The position numbers and the translations under genes were made by a program. Shown piece after piece: positions 33,229 to 45,610 of a stretch of 64,000 nt of DNA (position 1 is its first letter; every line of letters begins with the position of its first letter). This stretch comes from Ananas comosus (Eukaryota > Streptophyta > Magnoliopsida > Poales > Bromeliaceae). The DNA is taken from contig NC_033621.1 of the NCBI RefSeq assembly GCF_001540865.1, positions 2,761,439 to 2,825,438 of the forward strand, given 5' to 3'. The notes under the pieces were generated by a model. It was not told the origin of the DNA, did no database searches, and saw only the letters and a list, made by a program, of their open reading frames with translations.

Positions 33229-33448
33229 GCAGTAGCAAATATATAAATACATTTAAAGAATATATAATTCGGTCGGGCCGTGCGAAAAGTAAGAAGCCCA
33301 AGCCTAGCCTGTTCCTTGCTGGGCCTTCAATTTTTTTCAGAGTAAGTTTAAATTAATTGACTGGGCCTGATCCAGAAAACAGTAATCGAAATCGAAAGGG
33401 TTAGGTTGGTTTTGCTCAGGTCAATGGCAGATAATGAATCTAATTTTG

Positions 33449-33751
33449 AGGGTAAAATACAAAAAACTTTCTTGTAAATAAATCTATATTCTCCGTCACG
33501 TATATACTATCATTGTTACGTCCATTTTTTATTTTTTTACTGAAAGTACTCTTAAAAATAAGTATATTAAAAAAATTAATTTTTTTGTTGTGGAATGCGT
33601 AAGGATAATTCAGTCCTCTCATTCTCTCCATCAACCTCAGTAATCTCACGGAAATATTTCTAAAATTTTAAGAGGGTTAAAAATGTAGGTTTTGAAAAAC
33701 AGAGAGAAAAAGTTTTTTTAAAAAATTTATAGGAAGATTTTTTGTATTTTA
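33449..33751 (+). mobile_element. MITE with GGTAAAATACAAAAAA termini
   Basis: About 300 bp with ends GGTAAAATACAAAAAACTTT and complement of GACTAAAATACAAAAAATCT. Flanking 9-mers TAATTTTGA and TTATTTTAA agree at 7 of 9 positions, so a Mutator-type insertion is possible but not proved. Confidence 0.5.
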
Positions 33752-34085
33752 GTCTTATTTTAACCTTGAACTCCAATATTTGATTCTAATTCCCCCTAGG
33801 TTTGCTATAAACTGAACCATTTGATTGCGTAATTCAATAATTAGTATGATAATTTGGTGAACTAATCTACTACATAGGCAGCCTATTTTTCCTTCTTTTG
33901 TATATGCATAGAAAGGGACAACTCAAGGAAAATATTAAAAAGGTACAGAGCAAGTTGAGGGAAGCGCCAATTACATTGCACTGCCCTATTTTTCTTTAAG
34001 GTGCCCTTTGATTCGAGAACAAGTTATTTTTAATTTGTTTTTAAAATAAATATAATTTTTGAAATAGGGAGGACTTATTTTAATT

Positions 34086-34609
34086 TCGTGTGCAACTACT
34101 ATCCTTTTAGGAGGACATCCTAATTCATTTTAGATGATAGGAAACCTGACTCGATGACCGTAATCGTTAAAATTGATCTACAGTATTTATAATGTCTAAA
34201 AATTAAACTTCATACACTTTGAATTTATTATCAAGTTTATTAAAGAGTCGAAAAATGAACTGTAAAAAATAAATAACCTTTTGAAAATATATGTTAGACT
34301 TTTTCAAATCATAATCATAGTTATCAAACGTTATCTAAATAGTATAAAAAAACAATTATCCAAAATTCAAACTCTTTGAATTGTTCTACAAGCAAACGGG
34401 TCATACAGGCTATTAAAAAAAAAACTATCGATTTTGTGATCCTTTGATCACTATATAAATAATTTTTAATATTCATGAAATTTAGTTTCTAGACACCTTA
34501 AATACTCTAGATCAACTTTAAAAATTCTGATCATCGATTCGAAATTTCTATCATCTAAAACGACTTAGGAGGACGAAGTCATCCGTCCTCGTAAAAAGAT
34601 AGCAGTTGG

Positions 34610-34610
<1 letters not shown>
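34086..34610 (+). mobile_element. Foldback MITE, long-core family, AGGAGGAC terminus
   Basis: Ends GCAACTACTATCCTTTTAGG and complement of CCAACTGCTATCTTTTTACG, with CCTAGGAGGAC-type palindromic pieces next to each end. Core arms (AAATTGATCTACAGTATTTA and TACTCTAGATCAACTTTAAA) match the family. Runs into a (TA)n(GA)n microsatellite at 34616. Confidence 0.65.
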
Positions 34611-34615
<5 letters not shown>

Positions 34616-34672
<57 letters not shown>

Positions 34673-34693
34673 AGAGAGAGAGAGAGAGAGAGA
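34616..34693. repeat. (TA)n(GA)n microsatellite between MITEs
   Basis: TA repeats for over 50 bp, then GGGAGAGAGA. Bordered by a long-core MITE on the left and a short-core MITE on the right. Confidence 0.85.
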
Positions 34694-34697
34694 GTTC

Positions 34698-34916
34698 GGT
34701 TGGAATACTATCGATAGTACTAAGTACTTTGTGTTACCAAGCTTTCCGCCGTTAGATTTAATCCTTTGACTATTTTCATCCATTATAATATACTATGCAA
34801 CTAAAAACTCACTCAACCCCAGAGGGCATGTATCATTCTAACCGTATATTTTTTCATCTAAGGGCCGAAAATCTAATAACACCAATAACTTGGTACTATT
34901 GATAGCATTACAGCCT
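34698..34916 (-). mobile_element. Foldback MITE, short-core family, ATACTATCGATAG terminus, second copy
   Basis: Ends GGTTGGAATACTATCGATAG and complement of GGCTGTAATGCTATCAATAG. Follows the (TA)n(GA)n tract. A shorter remnant of the same terminus lies at about 34926-34980. Confidence 0.7.
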
Positions 34917-35302
34917 AATTCTATATGAGTTCGGCTGGAATATTATCGATAATACCAAATAATTGGTGCTATTGAGTTTTATGTAACATAACTGCGGCAA
35001 GAGAGCTATATATTTTGCTCACATCTACTTTATTATATGTCAAAGTAGACCAAACCCCTAATTAGGGAACCTTTTTGACGAAGAGAGAGAAAAGGAGCAG
35101 CCACACTTAGAAATCCAGGTTCCAAGTGAGCATGCACCAACCATTATAATTGCGATGTACATCTTTTTTTTGAAGTATATGCCACAATCAATGAAACCAA
35201 ACGAAGCTGTTTATGTGTTTCTATCGGATCTGTCGGCGCAGGTCAGATCCATAGACTATACATAAAAAAAACGATTCTGCATTAATTAATACCGTCTTTT
35301 TG

Positions 35303-35450
35303 TTTGAGAGAGAGATAGGTAGCACGCTACCCGCTTCGTTTATTTCATTTAGAAATAAATTTAGCTGGAAATGTGAATCAACTAAGATTCGAACTTGGGT
35401 CTCGGGTACCAACCACCAAGCCCTTTGCCACTTGCTCTAGGGACGGCCGA
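35303..35450 (-). mobile_element. tRNA-derived SINE, copy 2
   Basis: Minus-strand copy of the same SINE, flanked by 20-bp direct repeats with one mismatch (35283-35302 and 35451-35470). The B box (GATTCGAAC on the plus strand is its complement) and the GGTAGCACGCTACC tail are intact. Confidence 0.9.
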
Positions 35451-35537
35451 TAATTAATACTGTCTTTTTGGTCCGAACAACTATTCAGTTATACATTGCG
35501 AAGAATTTCAAAGTTTGACGTTTATTTTGATAGAGTA

Positions 35538-35727
35538 AGGCTTCGTTTGGAATTACGAAAAAATTGCGTTATGTGTGGTGATAAAATACGATGGAAAAAT
35601 ACCATATTTGTTTCTGTACGTAATATTACGGTCCCACCAGAGAATGCAGAAATATATTCTATATGTTTTTTTCCTAATTTCATTTTATCTAACATCGTCA
35701 GATATATCTCAATACCAAATTAATTCT
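35538..35727 (+). mobile_element. hAT-like MITE, AGGCTTNGTTTGG type, second copy
   Basis: Starts AGGCTTCGTTTGGAATTACG and ends CCAAATTAATTCT. It aligns along its length with 54453-54679 but lacks a central segment (the GCATATCGCGATGAGTCGG part). No matching flanking duplication. Confidence 0.6.
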
Positions 35728-36331
35728 TAATTTGTCTTATTTCAAGAGAACAAATAATGCCCGTTGGGGCATTTGACCGTACTTCTTATCTATTAAATAT
35801 TAAAAATAATACGAATAAATCAAACAAATATAATACTAAAAGAAGATGTTTTTATATTTGCCAATTATGTTAGTTACATTACCTAGGGAAGACTAAATAT
35901 TTATAATAAAACTAAAAATTTCAAATTATTAAATCATTTCAAATTCATGTAATATTGTGTTATTTTTTGTGTAAACGAATTTGTGTTGTGTCGATTTTGA
36001 ATTTCTCCCTGTATTTTCATTCGGGAGCTTTTTTTTTGTATTAACTCATTAAATAATTGGGCTTTTGGGGAAAGCTTGATTTTATATGCTTTGATGTTAC
36101 AAGTTACAACACGACCTAACCCACTAAATGAAGAAATTAAAAAAAAAAAAAAAGGAAAAAGGGGAAAAAAAAAAAGTGCTTTACTTTGTATCATCTCTAA
36201 AGTATAATAGACGCCCATGTTGCGATTAGATTTTATGCATGCATGTGATATGCGTGGTACGTATTTTATTTAGCAAATAATTTCAAATATGAATTGTATC
36301 GTTATTGAAATAAGGAGTTTATAGTATTCGA

Positions 36332-36926
36332 GGGCTTTTTTTGCAAATAGCCCCCTGATAATTTTTTTTTTAAATTTGGCTCTGTCAAAAATTTATTTAC
36401 AAAAATGGTCATGCCCCTGCCATGCAAGCGCCACGCGGACGGGGCAAGAGTTTAAGTTGAACACGGTGAACCATTCACCGTGTTTAAACACGATAAATGG
36501 TTCACCGTGTCCAATACAAATATGCCCACTTAGCAAAAAAATGGTTAAGGCGAGTTAGTTGTATTGGACACGGTGAACCATTCACCGTGTCCAATACTAA
36601 TACAGCTTTAGCCAAAAAATGACTAAGTCCTAGATAATTGTATTAGACACGGTGAATCTTTCACCGTGTCCAATACAACTACCTAGGACTTAGCCATTTT
36701 TTGGCTAAGTGAGGATATTTGTATTGGATATGGTGAACCATTCACCGTGTTCAAACACGGTAAATGGCTCACCGTGTTCAACTTAAACACCTCGCCCCAA
36801 TCCCGCCCGCGTGGCGCTGACGTGGCGTTTGCGTGACAGGGACATGGCCATTTTTGCAAATAAATTTTTAACAGGATCAATTTTAAAATAAAATTTTATC
36901 AAAGAACTATTTGCAAAAAAAACCCC
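36332..36926 (+). mobile_element. Mutator-type MITE with ACACGGTGAA hairpins, copy 2
   Basis: Perfect 9-bp duplication AGTATTCGA (36323-36331 and 36927-36935). Ends are GGGCTTTTTTTGCAAATAG and the complement of GGGGTTTTTTTTGCAAATAG, with inverted arms of over 100 bp. The centre has six copies of the palindrome CACGGTGAACCATTCACCGT or close variants, in two mirrored blocks. No coding capacity. Confidence 0.9.
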
Positions 36927-37321
36927 AGTATTCGAAGTCACGATCTCTTGCTTATCATATTAAAAAGTTTAAACTAATCCAAAATTTTAAACTGAGACAA
37001 CTAAAATTACTCTGACACAATATCAAACTATTTTTGTTAATTCGCCCCTACTATCTTTTTATTCTTTCTTTCCAATACGAGTATCAAGTGCTACTTAGTC
37101 ATGGATATTTATTAATTAGCAAATACTCATAGCTATAAATATATAATTAGCTAAAAAATGAACCAGGTATATATTTGACCTCAATATTTAAGTAATATTG
37201 TGATAGATAAGTTTGGCCTTCCTAAGCTGGCCAAAGCTTTAAATAAAAGGAGCGCTACAATGTTTTAAATTATAATACAAAATTTTAATAAAATTGATAT
37301 ATATATATACACACACGAGTT

Positions 37322-37547
37322 TGGGCTAGAATACTATTAATAGTATTTACCTTTTTTGCTATCAAGTTTTTAGTTTTTAAATTAATTCCTTTAATCATTT
37401 CTAATCACTGAATTAAATATTATAATACAGTGGGAACCACTCAACCCTAAGAGATTAATATCATGCTAACCCTATAATTTCTCATTCAACATCAGTTAAA
37501 AATTTGATAGCGAAAAGGGCTAAATACTATAAATAGTATTCTAGTCC

Positions 37548-37548
<1 letters not shown>
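37322..37548 (-). mobile_element. Foldback MITE, short-core family, ATACTATTAATAG terminus
   Basis: Ends GGGCTAGAATACTATTAATA and complement of GGACTAGAATACTATTTATA, near-perfect over 27 bp. Core GGAACCACTCAACCCTAAGA on plus. Followed by (CT)n(TA)n. Confidence 0.7.

Positions 37549-37551
<3 letters not shown>

Positions 37552-37613
<62 letters not shown>
37552..37613. repeat. (CT)n(TA)n microsatellite
   Basis: Begins within 4 bp of the right end of the short-core MITE at 37322-37548. Confidence 0.85.
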
Positions 37614-37615
<2 letters not shown>

Positions 37616-39937
37616 CTCCAACTAAGTATTAATTAAGCTACTGAAACATTATCAAGTGTCATAGAGAATTTCATATCAAGATATAATATTCAACTTTTCT
37701 TTGTGGAAAAGATGAACATTATCTCTCACATGTCATTATCTGAATAGAATAAAATGCCCAATTAATAAATATTTCGCAATATATATAAGTAAGTCATTGT
37801 CAAACAACTTTAGTTTGTTACCTAAAAAATCTCCACTATATATATTTTTTAAAAAAAATTAGAAGGTTCTTATGTCTCCAACATGGTAATAATGAAAGAT
37901 AATAAGCTTTTTCCTGTTGATTATTGTGTTACGTGACATAAATATATAGTTTATGTTTATTTTATCATTTTTAGGGGGGTAAATTTTCTTAAGATGATTT
38001 ATCCTTTTAACTAGTCTAAACGTTTAGTGAGTCACACAGACCGAAAGCGAAAGGACTCCACCGACAAAGTGATCCAAATATTCTCTTCATTTATTTGCAT
38101 AATCAGAAGGAAACACCCCAATAAGGCTAAATAATAATAAAATACTAATATTTAAGTTAATGAAAAATAAAAAAAGAAAAAGCACACAACTTTAATTCGA
38201 CTTCTTTTTTTCTTTTTTTCTTTTTTTTTTTTTTTTGCAGAAATACTGTTTTGTGAATAGTTGTTGTAGAAGTAGTAACTAGATCCAGCTTCTTTGTATT
38301 GCATGTTGTATTCACGCTTCTGCTTCTATGATCAGAAGTTAACTACTTTTTTAAGTTCTATACTAGCAAAAATTTTCGGTTTGTTATCTATCAAAAGCGC
38401 GATAACAGCTTTTAGGAGTTGAGAAGTGTAATCAATCTAAGTTGTGCACAGAATTATATGAAATTTTTATGCATATGTTCTTTTAGAGTATCTTTGACAT
38501 TTACAGGCGTAGCTAGCCTAAGAACTATTAACTCAGTGAATATGATATTAAAAACATATATAGTATCAAAGCAAGACGCTGTTGTTTCACATAATACTAA
38601 TTCAAGTCCATGTCTTGGGTTTATTAATTATTAAAAACGTTAATTTTTTTTTTTCTCGGAGCCCTTGTTGCCTCATTCATATAGCCTAGTTTATTTATTC
38701 AATGAATAAAGCGGATAGCATACTATCTTTTTCTCAAAAAAAAAAAACATTATTATTAGACATCTTAAGCTTTTGGAGCAAACAATTATTTTATATTATT
38801 TTATATAACCACTTCACTTAGAAGAATAGCTCAGGAGAGAAACTACTGAGTGGTATATCAATTATTAGACTAAAAAGTTTTGGTTTAATCGAAGTTCCAT
38901 ATAAGCTAAAGCATATGACATATAAATTTGAATTCAACCTAAGACTTACAATCCCTAAGGTCAGTAATATTAACATATATAGTATATATCGCCAATTTTG
39001 GCTGTATAGTTGATAGATACTCTCATTTCCAAATGATAGGTCGCAAAATTCATGTCCTGCTTTAATTGGAATGTTAGGTATATACGTATGTGTGAGCTCG
39101 TGGGAGTATAAAAAATATATATATTAATTGAAATATGGAGCACACCATCATATTTTTCTTGAGAAAAAGTTAAAGAGGGTGTGAACTTTTTTAGGAAGAT
39201 AACAAAAGGTGAAGACGTACTCCATCTTTTCCCAAACATAAAGAAAGAGAAGGTCTAAATTGTGATAAGAAATAGTGTAATAAATAATTGTTTTGATAAT
39301 ATAAATTTTCAAGAACCAGGCCACTTATGTTAAAATAAAGAATAGTTCAAGACAAATAGAATATACTTTGCATATTCCAAAATAGTCCCTACGGCAAAAG
39401 AGATGGCAATTCAAATTTGAGAGGCGAAACGAAAACTACACACAAACAAACACTACGGCTTTACATGAGATTGTAGATCGATTGCGCTACATATAGTGAG
39501 AATAAAGTGTATTTATAGGTACGTAGCATCAACATCACAACAAACTGATTCAGATATTAAGTTTGTAAACTGATCATTAAAAAACTAGAAAAGTATAGAC
39601 TAAAATATAGAAAACTTGTCTATAAATATCTCGTTGTTTACTTTTCTTCTTGATTTTCAAAAATTATATTTTTTTTTAATTTAAAAATATTTTTCGAGGG
39701 TTACTGTATTAATGGAAAGGACGAAATGATCAGATTATTCTTATTTTATAAAAAAAAATATTTTAATATATTATATCATTTTAAGGATTTTTTTTGTGTA
39801 AATTATAAAAAAAATGACATAATTGTAACAGAACCTTGACGGAGAGGGGGTAAATGCATCAACTTAAAATTTTGATTTTGAGGATGTAAAATATAAATTT
39901 TTGAAAGCCAAGAAAAAAAAGTGAAGAAAAAGATAAT
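37614..39937. other. Intergenic, AT-rich
   Basis: Only the LINE tail at 38650-38748 is recognised. The rest is AT-rich without open frames of note or bounded repeats. Confidence 0.5.
38650..38748 (+). mobile_element. LINE 3' tail remnant
   Basis: About 100 bp matching the extreme 3' end of the other LINE fragments: CCCTTGTTGCCTCATTCA, then GAATAAAGCGGATAGCATAC and TTTCTC plus an A-run. No coding part remains and no clear target duplication was found. Confidence 0.6.
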
Positions 39938-39946
39938 TTTTTTATA

Positions 39947-40433
39947 GATTAAATTACAGAAAATCCTCCTATCAATACCCGTTTTTTTACTTTTCACTCA
40001 ATCATTTAAAAACTTACACTTTGCTCTCTTAAAAAATAAAAAATATTCACTTTTGATCCCGCCGTCAATGTTTCGTTAAAGTTTCATTTATATCCTATTT
40101 TTTATACTCAAATTATCCCTAAAACCCTTCTCCTTCCTCATCCTCGGTCGCGCCGCCTCAACCTCCGCAGTGCCGCCTCGCCCTTGCCCACCTCTTTGTT
40201 CATAACTACACACACGCCCTAGTCCGCCTCCGCCGCCTCACCCTCGCCCTTGCCCACCTTTTCGTCCACGCCCACCCCAAAAAAGATGAGTGGCAATTTA
40301 GTCATTTTGTCACGGCGTACTCCTTGTGAATATTTTTTTTATTTTGTAAGAAGGTAAAGTGCAGATTTTTGAATGACAAAATAAAAAAGTAAAAAAAATA
40401 GATATTGACAGAAAAGATTTCTGAAATTTAACC
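39947..40433 (+). mobile_element. Mutator-type MITE with GC-rich insert
   Basis: Inverted termini of about 105 bp (GATTAAATTACAGAAA at the left, complement of GGTTAAATTTCAGAAA at the right). A 9-bp duplication TTTTTTATA flanks it (39938-39946 and 40434-40442), though that sequence is low complexity. The centre (40131-40275) is CCGCCTC-rich and internally duplicated, unlike the AT-rich arms, and may be captured genic DNA. Confidence 0.7.
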
Positions 40434-40442
40434 TTTTTTATA

Positions 40443-42422
40443 TTGTAGTAAAAAACACACCTTCAAATACTTTCGTCCGAGCTATTTTTCATGGAACAAT
40501 ACCAGACGGCTCTCATGCAACAGTACTAGACAGATTCACAGAACACCCGGAAGAAACTGCCATGTATCTTAATTAGATCACGATCAATGTATCTTAATTA
40601 GATCACTATCATCTATATATACTACTAATATATTATTTTGAAATTTGACCTGGGAGATTTTTCTTTCTTCGAAAGGAACTGGAACTGGAGCTGGAACTTT
40701 TTCCCTCACGAATATGCTGTGGTTCAGCTTCTGCACATCATGCAACCACCGCTGCTTTGGATTTTAGTCCCTGCACCCTCCCTCCCCCCCCCCTCCTTTC
40801 ACGAAAAATTCTAGAATGCATCGGGTATATTGATGACGTGGCGTAACAAACAAATCAAAAAATTCTTTTTAGAAATATATGTCCCATCATGATTATAAAA
40901 AAATATTTTTATTGTACTTTTGTTTGAAAAGAAGAAAAATGATTGACTTGTTATTGATGATGTGGTGCAAATGTAATAATGTAGAATTCCTCCTACTTTC
41001 ACCCAAAAACGTCGCCACCAACGCGACAAGCAACCGCACCCGAGGGGAAACTCTCATCTCTCAATTAATTGTAACACTTCACCCACCTTAATTAACTTAA
41101 TTAAGACATATTATAGGAAATTATTTTTAAACACAAGTTTAAATATTTATGAGCTTTGTTTTTTTTTAAAAAAAAAAAAAAGAAGAGAAACGCATGTGAG
41201 AGTGAAATCCCGATGTGCAAACGCCCCCATAAGAAAACACCCTGCGAGCAGAGCACACGTGGACACGTGCAGTTCCCTCTAATCTCCTTTAGATCCTTCC
41301 TATGCTTGATTTTTTACGGCAAATTGTACAAAACCCCTCCGAGTTTAGCTGATTTGCAAACTAGCTCCTAAACTTATCTAAGCTCTCTGTTGCTACCTAA
41401 CTCTTAAAAATTTTAATTTTGCTATGAGCCTTTTAATTTATTTAATGTACAAAATCCCTCCAACTTTAGCTGATTTGCAAACTAGCTCCTAAACTTATCC
41501 ATTATGTTATCAATCATTTTGATCTAAGTACCTGACTCTTAAAAATTTTAATTTTATTTTGATCTTTTTAACAATAACTTCTTCGCTTAAAATTTGAATA
41601 TGTTGTTTTATTTTATGAATTTAATTAGCTTATTTTATATTATTTATGTAACTATATATTCAACAAAATAAGTAATTAAGTTAAATTTTGTATCAGAAGA
41701 ATCATCAAATGACATATATTAAATAAATTGAAAGGTTCGTTAGTAAAATCAAAATTTTAAAAGATTGAATAATCCAATCAAAATATATAGTCTACATAGT
41801 TTACAAAAGGATCATACGTATTTACCTGGTTTAAGAGGCTCCTCTCCTCAATAGAAATTGCTAATTACACAATCTTGTGATGATATATATGTCATGCACA
41901 CAATAATTTTGTTAGATATTAAAATATAAAAAAAATATATTTTTTCTCTTCTATTTTTTATAAGTAGAAATGAGAATTGAAAAACAAGATGGAGCAAATT
42001 TCAATAATTATTTTTTAAAATATTTTAGAATAGAAAAAAGTATATTTTTGGATTTTAAAATTTTATAGGATTTTAAGCAAATTTACATAATTAAAGCAGC
42101 TATGTAATTAATAACTTTAACTGAAGATAGCTATTTAATTGAATTTAACAAACTTAAATATTAACATTAAATATTCAGATGCATGCTTATTAGTAAAATT
42201 GGAAAAATTCATGGGGTTTATTTACATTTATCCCTTCCCTATATAAAGAGACAAATTATAATGTTTTGTCCCTATACTTCTCAGTACTCAGTAGTCACTA
42301 CATTATATCTTAATCAGGAGACAAACTATGGCCCACATGCCCCAAATCTCTCCAATGAATCCAAACCAGTACTAGTGACACACTAATTAGATAAATTAAT
42401 TAATACAAAAGATCCTTTTTGT

Positions 42423-42454
<32 letters not shown>

Positions 42455-43598
42455 AGTAGAGTCCCAGTTGTACTGGAGTAAATAAATAAATGGTAGGGTT
42501 AATAACACTTACATATCTATCATTGTAAAGTTTTAGTCATCAGATGTATGCATCAAAAATTGTATAATTTACAAATAACTTTTTCTCTCTTAGTTAAGCA
42601 ATTAAAATAGACATTTTTTTTTATACAAAATGATTAATTATTTCCATTCTTAGATAAATAGTTTTTACTTATATTTATGTTTTTATGCTAACTTTTGCGT
42701 TATTTTATGCGAACAATAAATTCTAAATGCTAAAAAAACTTAAAAAAGAATTATTTTTCGCAAGATCATAGCATTCAAATGATAAAAAATAACAGTCATC
42801 TGATAATAGCCGATGTTTAGCAACAAATTTATATATCTTAAAATTTTAGGAACAATATATTTGATAATTTAAATTTTACGGTCAAAATGTTTATAAATTA
42901 AAATTGTGTAAAAATATATTTAAAATTTTCCTTTGTGTAATATTATTTGTAAGCTATGAAAAAGGACCAAGCACTAGTGACTCAAAGACAACAATAATTA
43001 AAGTTTCAAGTGTTTTTGCACACTTGCGAGACAACACACGTGGCTTGCCCTGTACTTACTGATCAGGCTCAGAATCGAAGGGCACCCCAAAAAAAAATTA
43101 AAATAAATTTAAATTAAAATAATAATCTGATCAAATAGAACAAATGAGGCAAAATTACTCATGGTTGGGGCCTAATTTGTAAAATTTGGCTAAGATAAAA
43201 TCTTTTAAATGTTTTCGATCTCTAATTTCAGCTTTAGTGAGGGATGGACGAAAGTTTTGTTCCGAACCTTGTGCTGTTTCAATATTGACAATTTCATTGT
43301 AGAGCACGAAAAAGAAGGATTCGAACCGTCAAATTATAATTTATACAAATCTTAAATCAGAATAAATATGATAAAATAGCGAATCTGAAAATCTTTTTTG
43401 TATGCAAAGAATATATGCCAAACCAATATAATAACTTTATATCAAAAATATACTAATCAAGAATAATATAAGATTTTATGTTAAAGTTAAATTTATTCTT
43501 CTATTTTCCCACGATATGAGAATATTTAATTAAATATTATTGTTCTAAAATAGAATAATTTTAATAAAAAAGAATTTTTCACTTGACCTCGTGTATAT
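40443..43598. other. Intergenic, AT-rich
   Basis: Contains the tandem duplication at 41328-41575, a (TA)n tract at about 42427-42450, a CACACGTGGACACGTG double G-box at about 41256-41271, and otherwise unclassified AT-rich sequence. Confidence 0.5.
41328..41575 (+). repeat. Tandem duplication of about 120 bp
   Basis: TTTAGCTGATTTGCAAACTA, GCTCCTAAACTTATC and CTCTTAAAAATTTTAATTTT each occur twice in the same order (first near 41344, second near 41465). Function not evident. Confidence 0.65.
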
Positions 43599-43613
43599 AT
43601 AAAAGAACAAGAT

Positions 43614-43964
43614 TTTTTTTTTGAGAGGAAGGTAGCATGCTACCGCTTCATTCATTAAAAGATTAAACTTAGCAACAAGGTTGAGACAACTAGGCCCTAG
43701 ATAAAATAAAAAAATAAAATAAAAATAAAATAAAATAATTAAAAAAAAACGCACTCTAACGCAAGCAATGTGAAGCCAAAAGGTCTCTGAAGGAACGGAT
43801 GTCAGCAACCAACCGGTTCAAGGAGAGTTTCTTGTTTTCAAAAATTCTTCTATTCCTCTCCAACCAGATTGACCACAACATAGTCGCAATTGTAGCAAGC
43901 TCACGACCTCCTAGGGCACCGGCTTTAAGGCTACTATCTTCCCATAGTCGATTCACAGAGTGAC
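43614..43964 (-). mobile_element. 5'-truncated LINE 3' end fragment
   Basis: A 15-bp direct repeat, ATAAAAGAACAAGAT, flanks the insert (43599-43613 and 43965-43979), and a T-run on the plus strand is its poly(A) tail. The minus strand encodes a LINE C-terminal piece (LWEDSSLKAGALGGRELAT, then MLWSIWLERNRRIFENKK). It ends with the same 3' tail motif (GAAGCGGTAGCATGCTACC, then TCTC and A-run) as the LINE at 8712-9696. The open frame continues into the flank by chance. Confidence 0.85.
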
Positions 43965-43979
43965 ATAAAAGAACAAGAT

Positions 43980-45610
43980 CTTGTTTGAAATTGTTAAGCA
44001 GTATATGTCTCAAATCAATTCTACTGTACTGTAGGCATGTTGGCATAGAAAACAAGCACAGGAGATATGAGGCACCGAAGGAGATTTCGGTGCAGGGGCT
44101 AGGCTTCGGCGAAGGGCTATGCCGAAGAGCATTTCGGTTTTAGCTTCTGTATCGCGTTCAAACATAGCCGCTTCGGGGAGTAAAAGGAGGATCAATTTGA
44201 ATTAAAACGTTCAAAACTCAGATGGATGCAATTGAGGGCGAGAAGTTAGGAACCACTTGAAAAAGCGAAGGTTTTAAGAATCACAAGAGTTACTTCAGCG
44301 ATAGCGGTTACGCGCCTATGATAGAAACTGGACACACACAGAGACTAGTTCCAAACATTATTTCAGGTAGTAGTCTATATCTCACATCCTACGAGCAGTA
44401 GTAGTCATAACATAGCCTCGAGATAGTTATAACGTAATTTAGGAATAGTTGTAGCTTATTACCGCCTACTTTAAGACAATGTCTTGTCCAACGGCATCCA
44501 CCCGCGACTGTCGCCGATCCGGTCATCGCCGGGCCACCTTGTCCTCACCAGCAAACGGACTTCTGCTCTGTGCACCTCCATTCGTGCAGACTCCATCTTC
44601 TACGTACATTCCTTCGACTTTGGTCGAAACGGTCGGACGAACCTCGAAAGCCGACGACGCATCGGTCGAACCTTTCCTTTCTCAAAAATTGAATTCGACT
44701 GCATCGTCTCTTTTTCGATCCACATATGAGACTAAATCTGACTCGGCCTGACCATCTACGGACACTATGTTGGCGGACGGATCAAATCGCACCACGTGTC
44801 CGCCGACAATTTTCCCGCCAACAAGGTAGCAGCGAAGCGTCTAATCAAAATTAATTTGATCATTTTATGTTAATTTTTTTTTTTTGCCATCGTAAAAGAC
44901 ACACTCCCATAACACCCATGTACTAGACTTGTCGCATGTATGGCTGCCACGTGTCACCATCACACCGACCCGCTACGTGGGACACACCCTCGCACGAGGT
45001 CCGACCCCACCACCACCATCTAAAGCTCTTCGATACGCGGCCTACCACGTGGCAACGCGCTTCCCACGCCCGTGCCAATCGTTTCCACTCCCCTTTTTAT
45101 TTTCCCCTCTTTTCATACAACTTTGATTATTTCAACACACTCCACTAATCAAATCTCATACTTTTGCTAAATCTTTAATTATTCATTTATAATAATTAAA
45201 CTGAAGCCAATAATTTTTTTTTTTTTTTAAAAAAAAGAAAAAACAACGCGATACTGAGAACGCATTTTAATATCCACACACAAACACACACACCAACAAA
45301 ACCACCCCATCTTTTTCTCTCTCTCTCTCTCTCTCTCACTCTTTCAATAATAATAATAATAATAAGTGTACAAGAAAAAGAGCATAGAAATAAAAGGAAA
45401 ATTAAAAAAAAGGGTTTTTTTCCTTTTCTTTTCTTTTCTTTTTTTTCGTTTTTTTTTTTTAACTCGCTCTAGAAATATACACACGCTCGTCGCGGTCGCA
45501 TATTTACATCCCCAAGGTGGGGAGGAATAGGATAAAGCCCCTGGTCCCCTCACCCATCCTGAGATCGCGCCACGTGGACTCCTTTTTGTCCGCATCTTCT
45601 TCGCCCCGCC
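43980..45610. other. Unclassified GC-richer region downstream of the ARM gene
   Basis: 44035-44780 is much more GC-rich than its surroundings, with TGTTGGC motifs at 44038 and 44769 and CG-dense sequence (GGTCGAAACGGTCGGACGAA). It could be a degraded LTR-retrotransposon piece, but no primer-binding site or LTR pair was found. Three CACGTG G-boxes occur at 44793, 44948 and 45046. From 45170 on it is AT-rich with CT and AAT repeats. Confidence 0.4.

Noticed and set aside
43965..44055. N-terminal part of a 99-codon minus-strand frame
   Set aside because: Only the part within 43614-43964 is LINE-derived; the rest is flanking DNA open by chance across the insertion junction.
44038..44780. LTR retrotransposon delimited by TGTTGGC at both ends
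   Set aside because: No CA-3' end, primer-binding site, second LTR or target duplication could be found.
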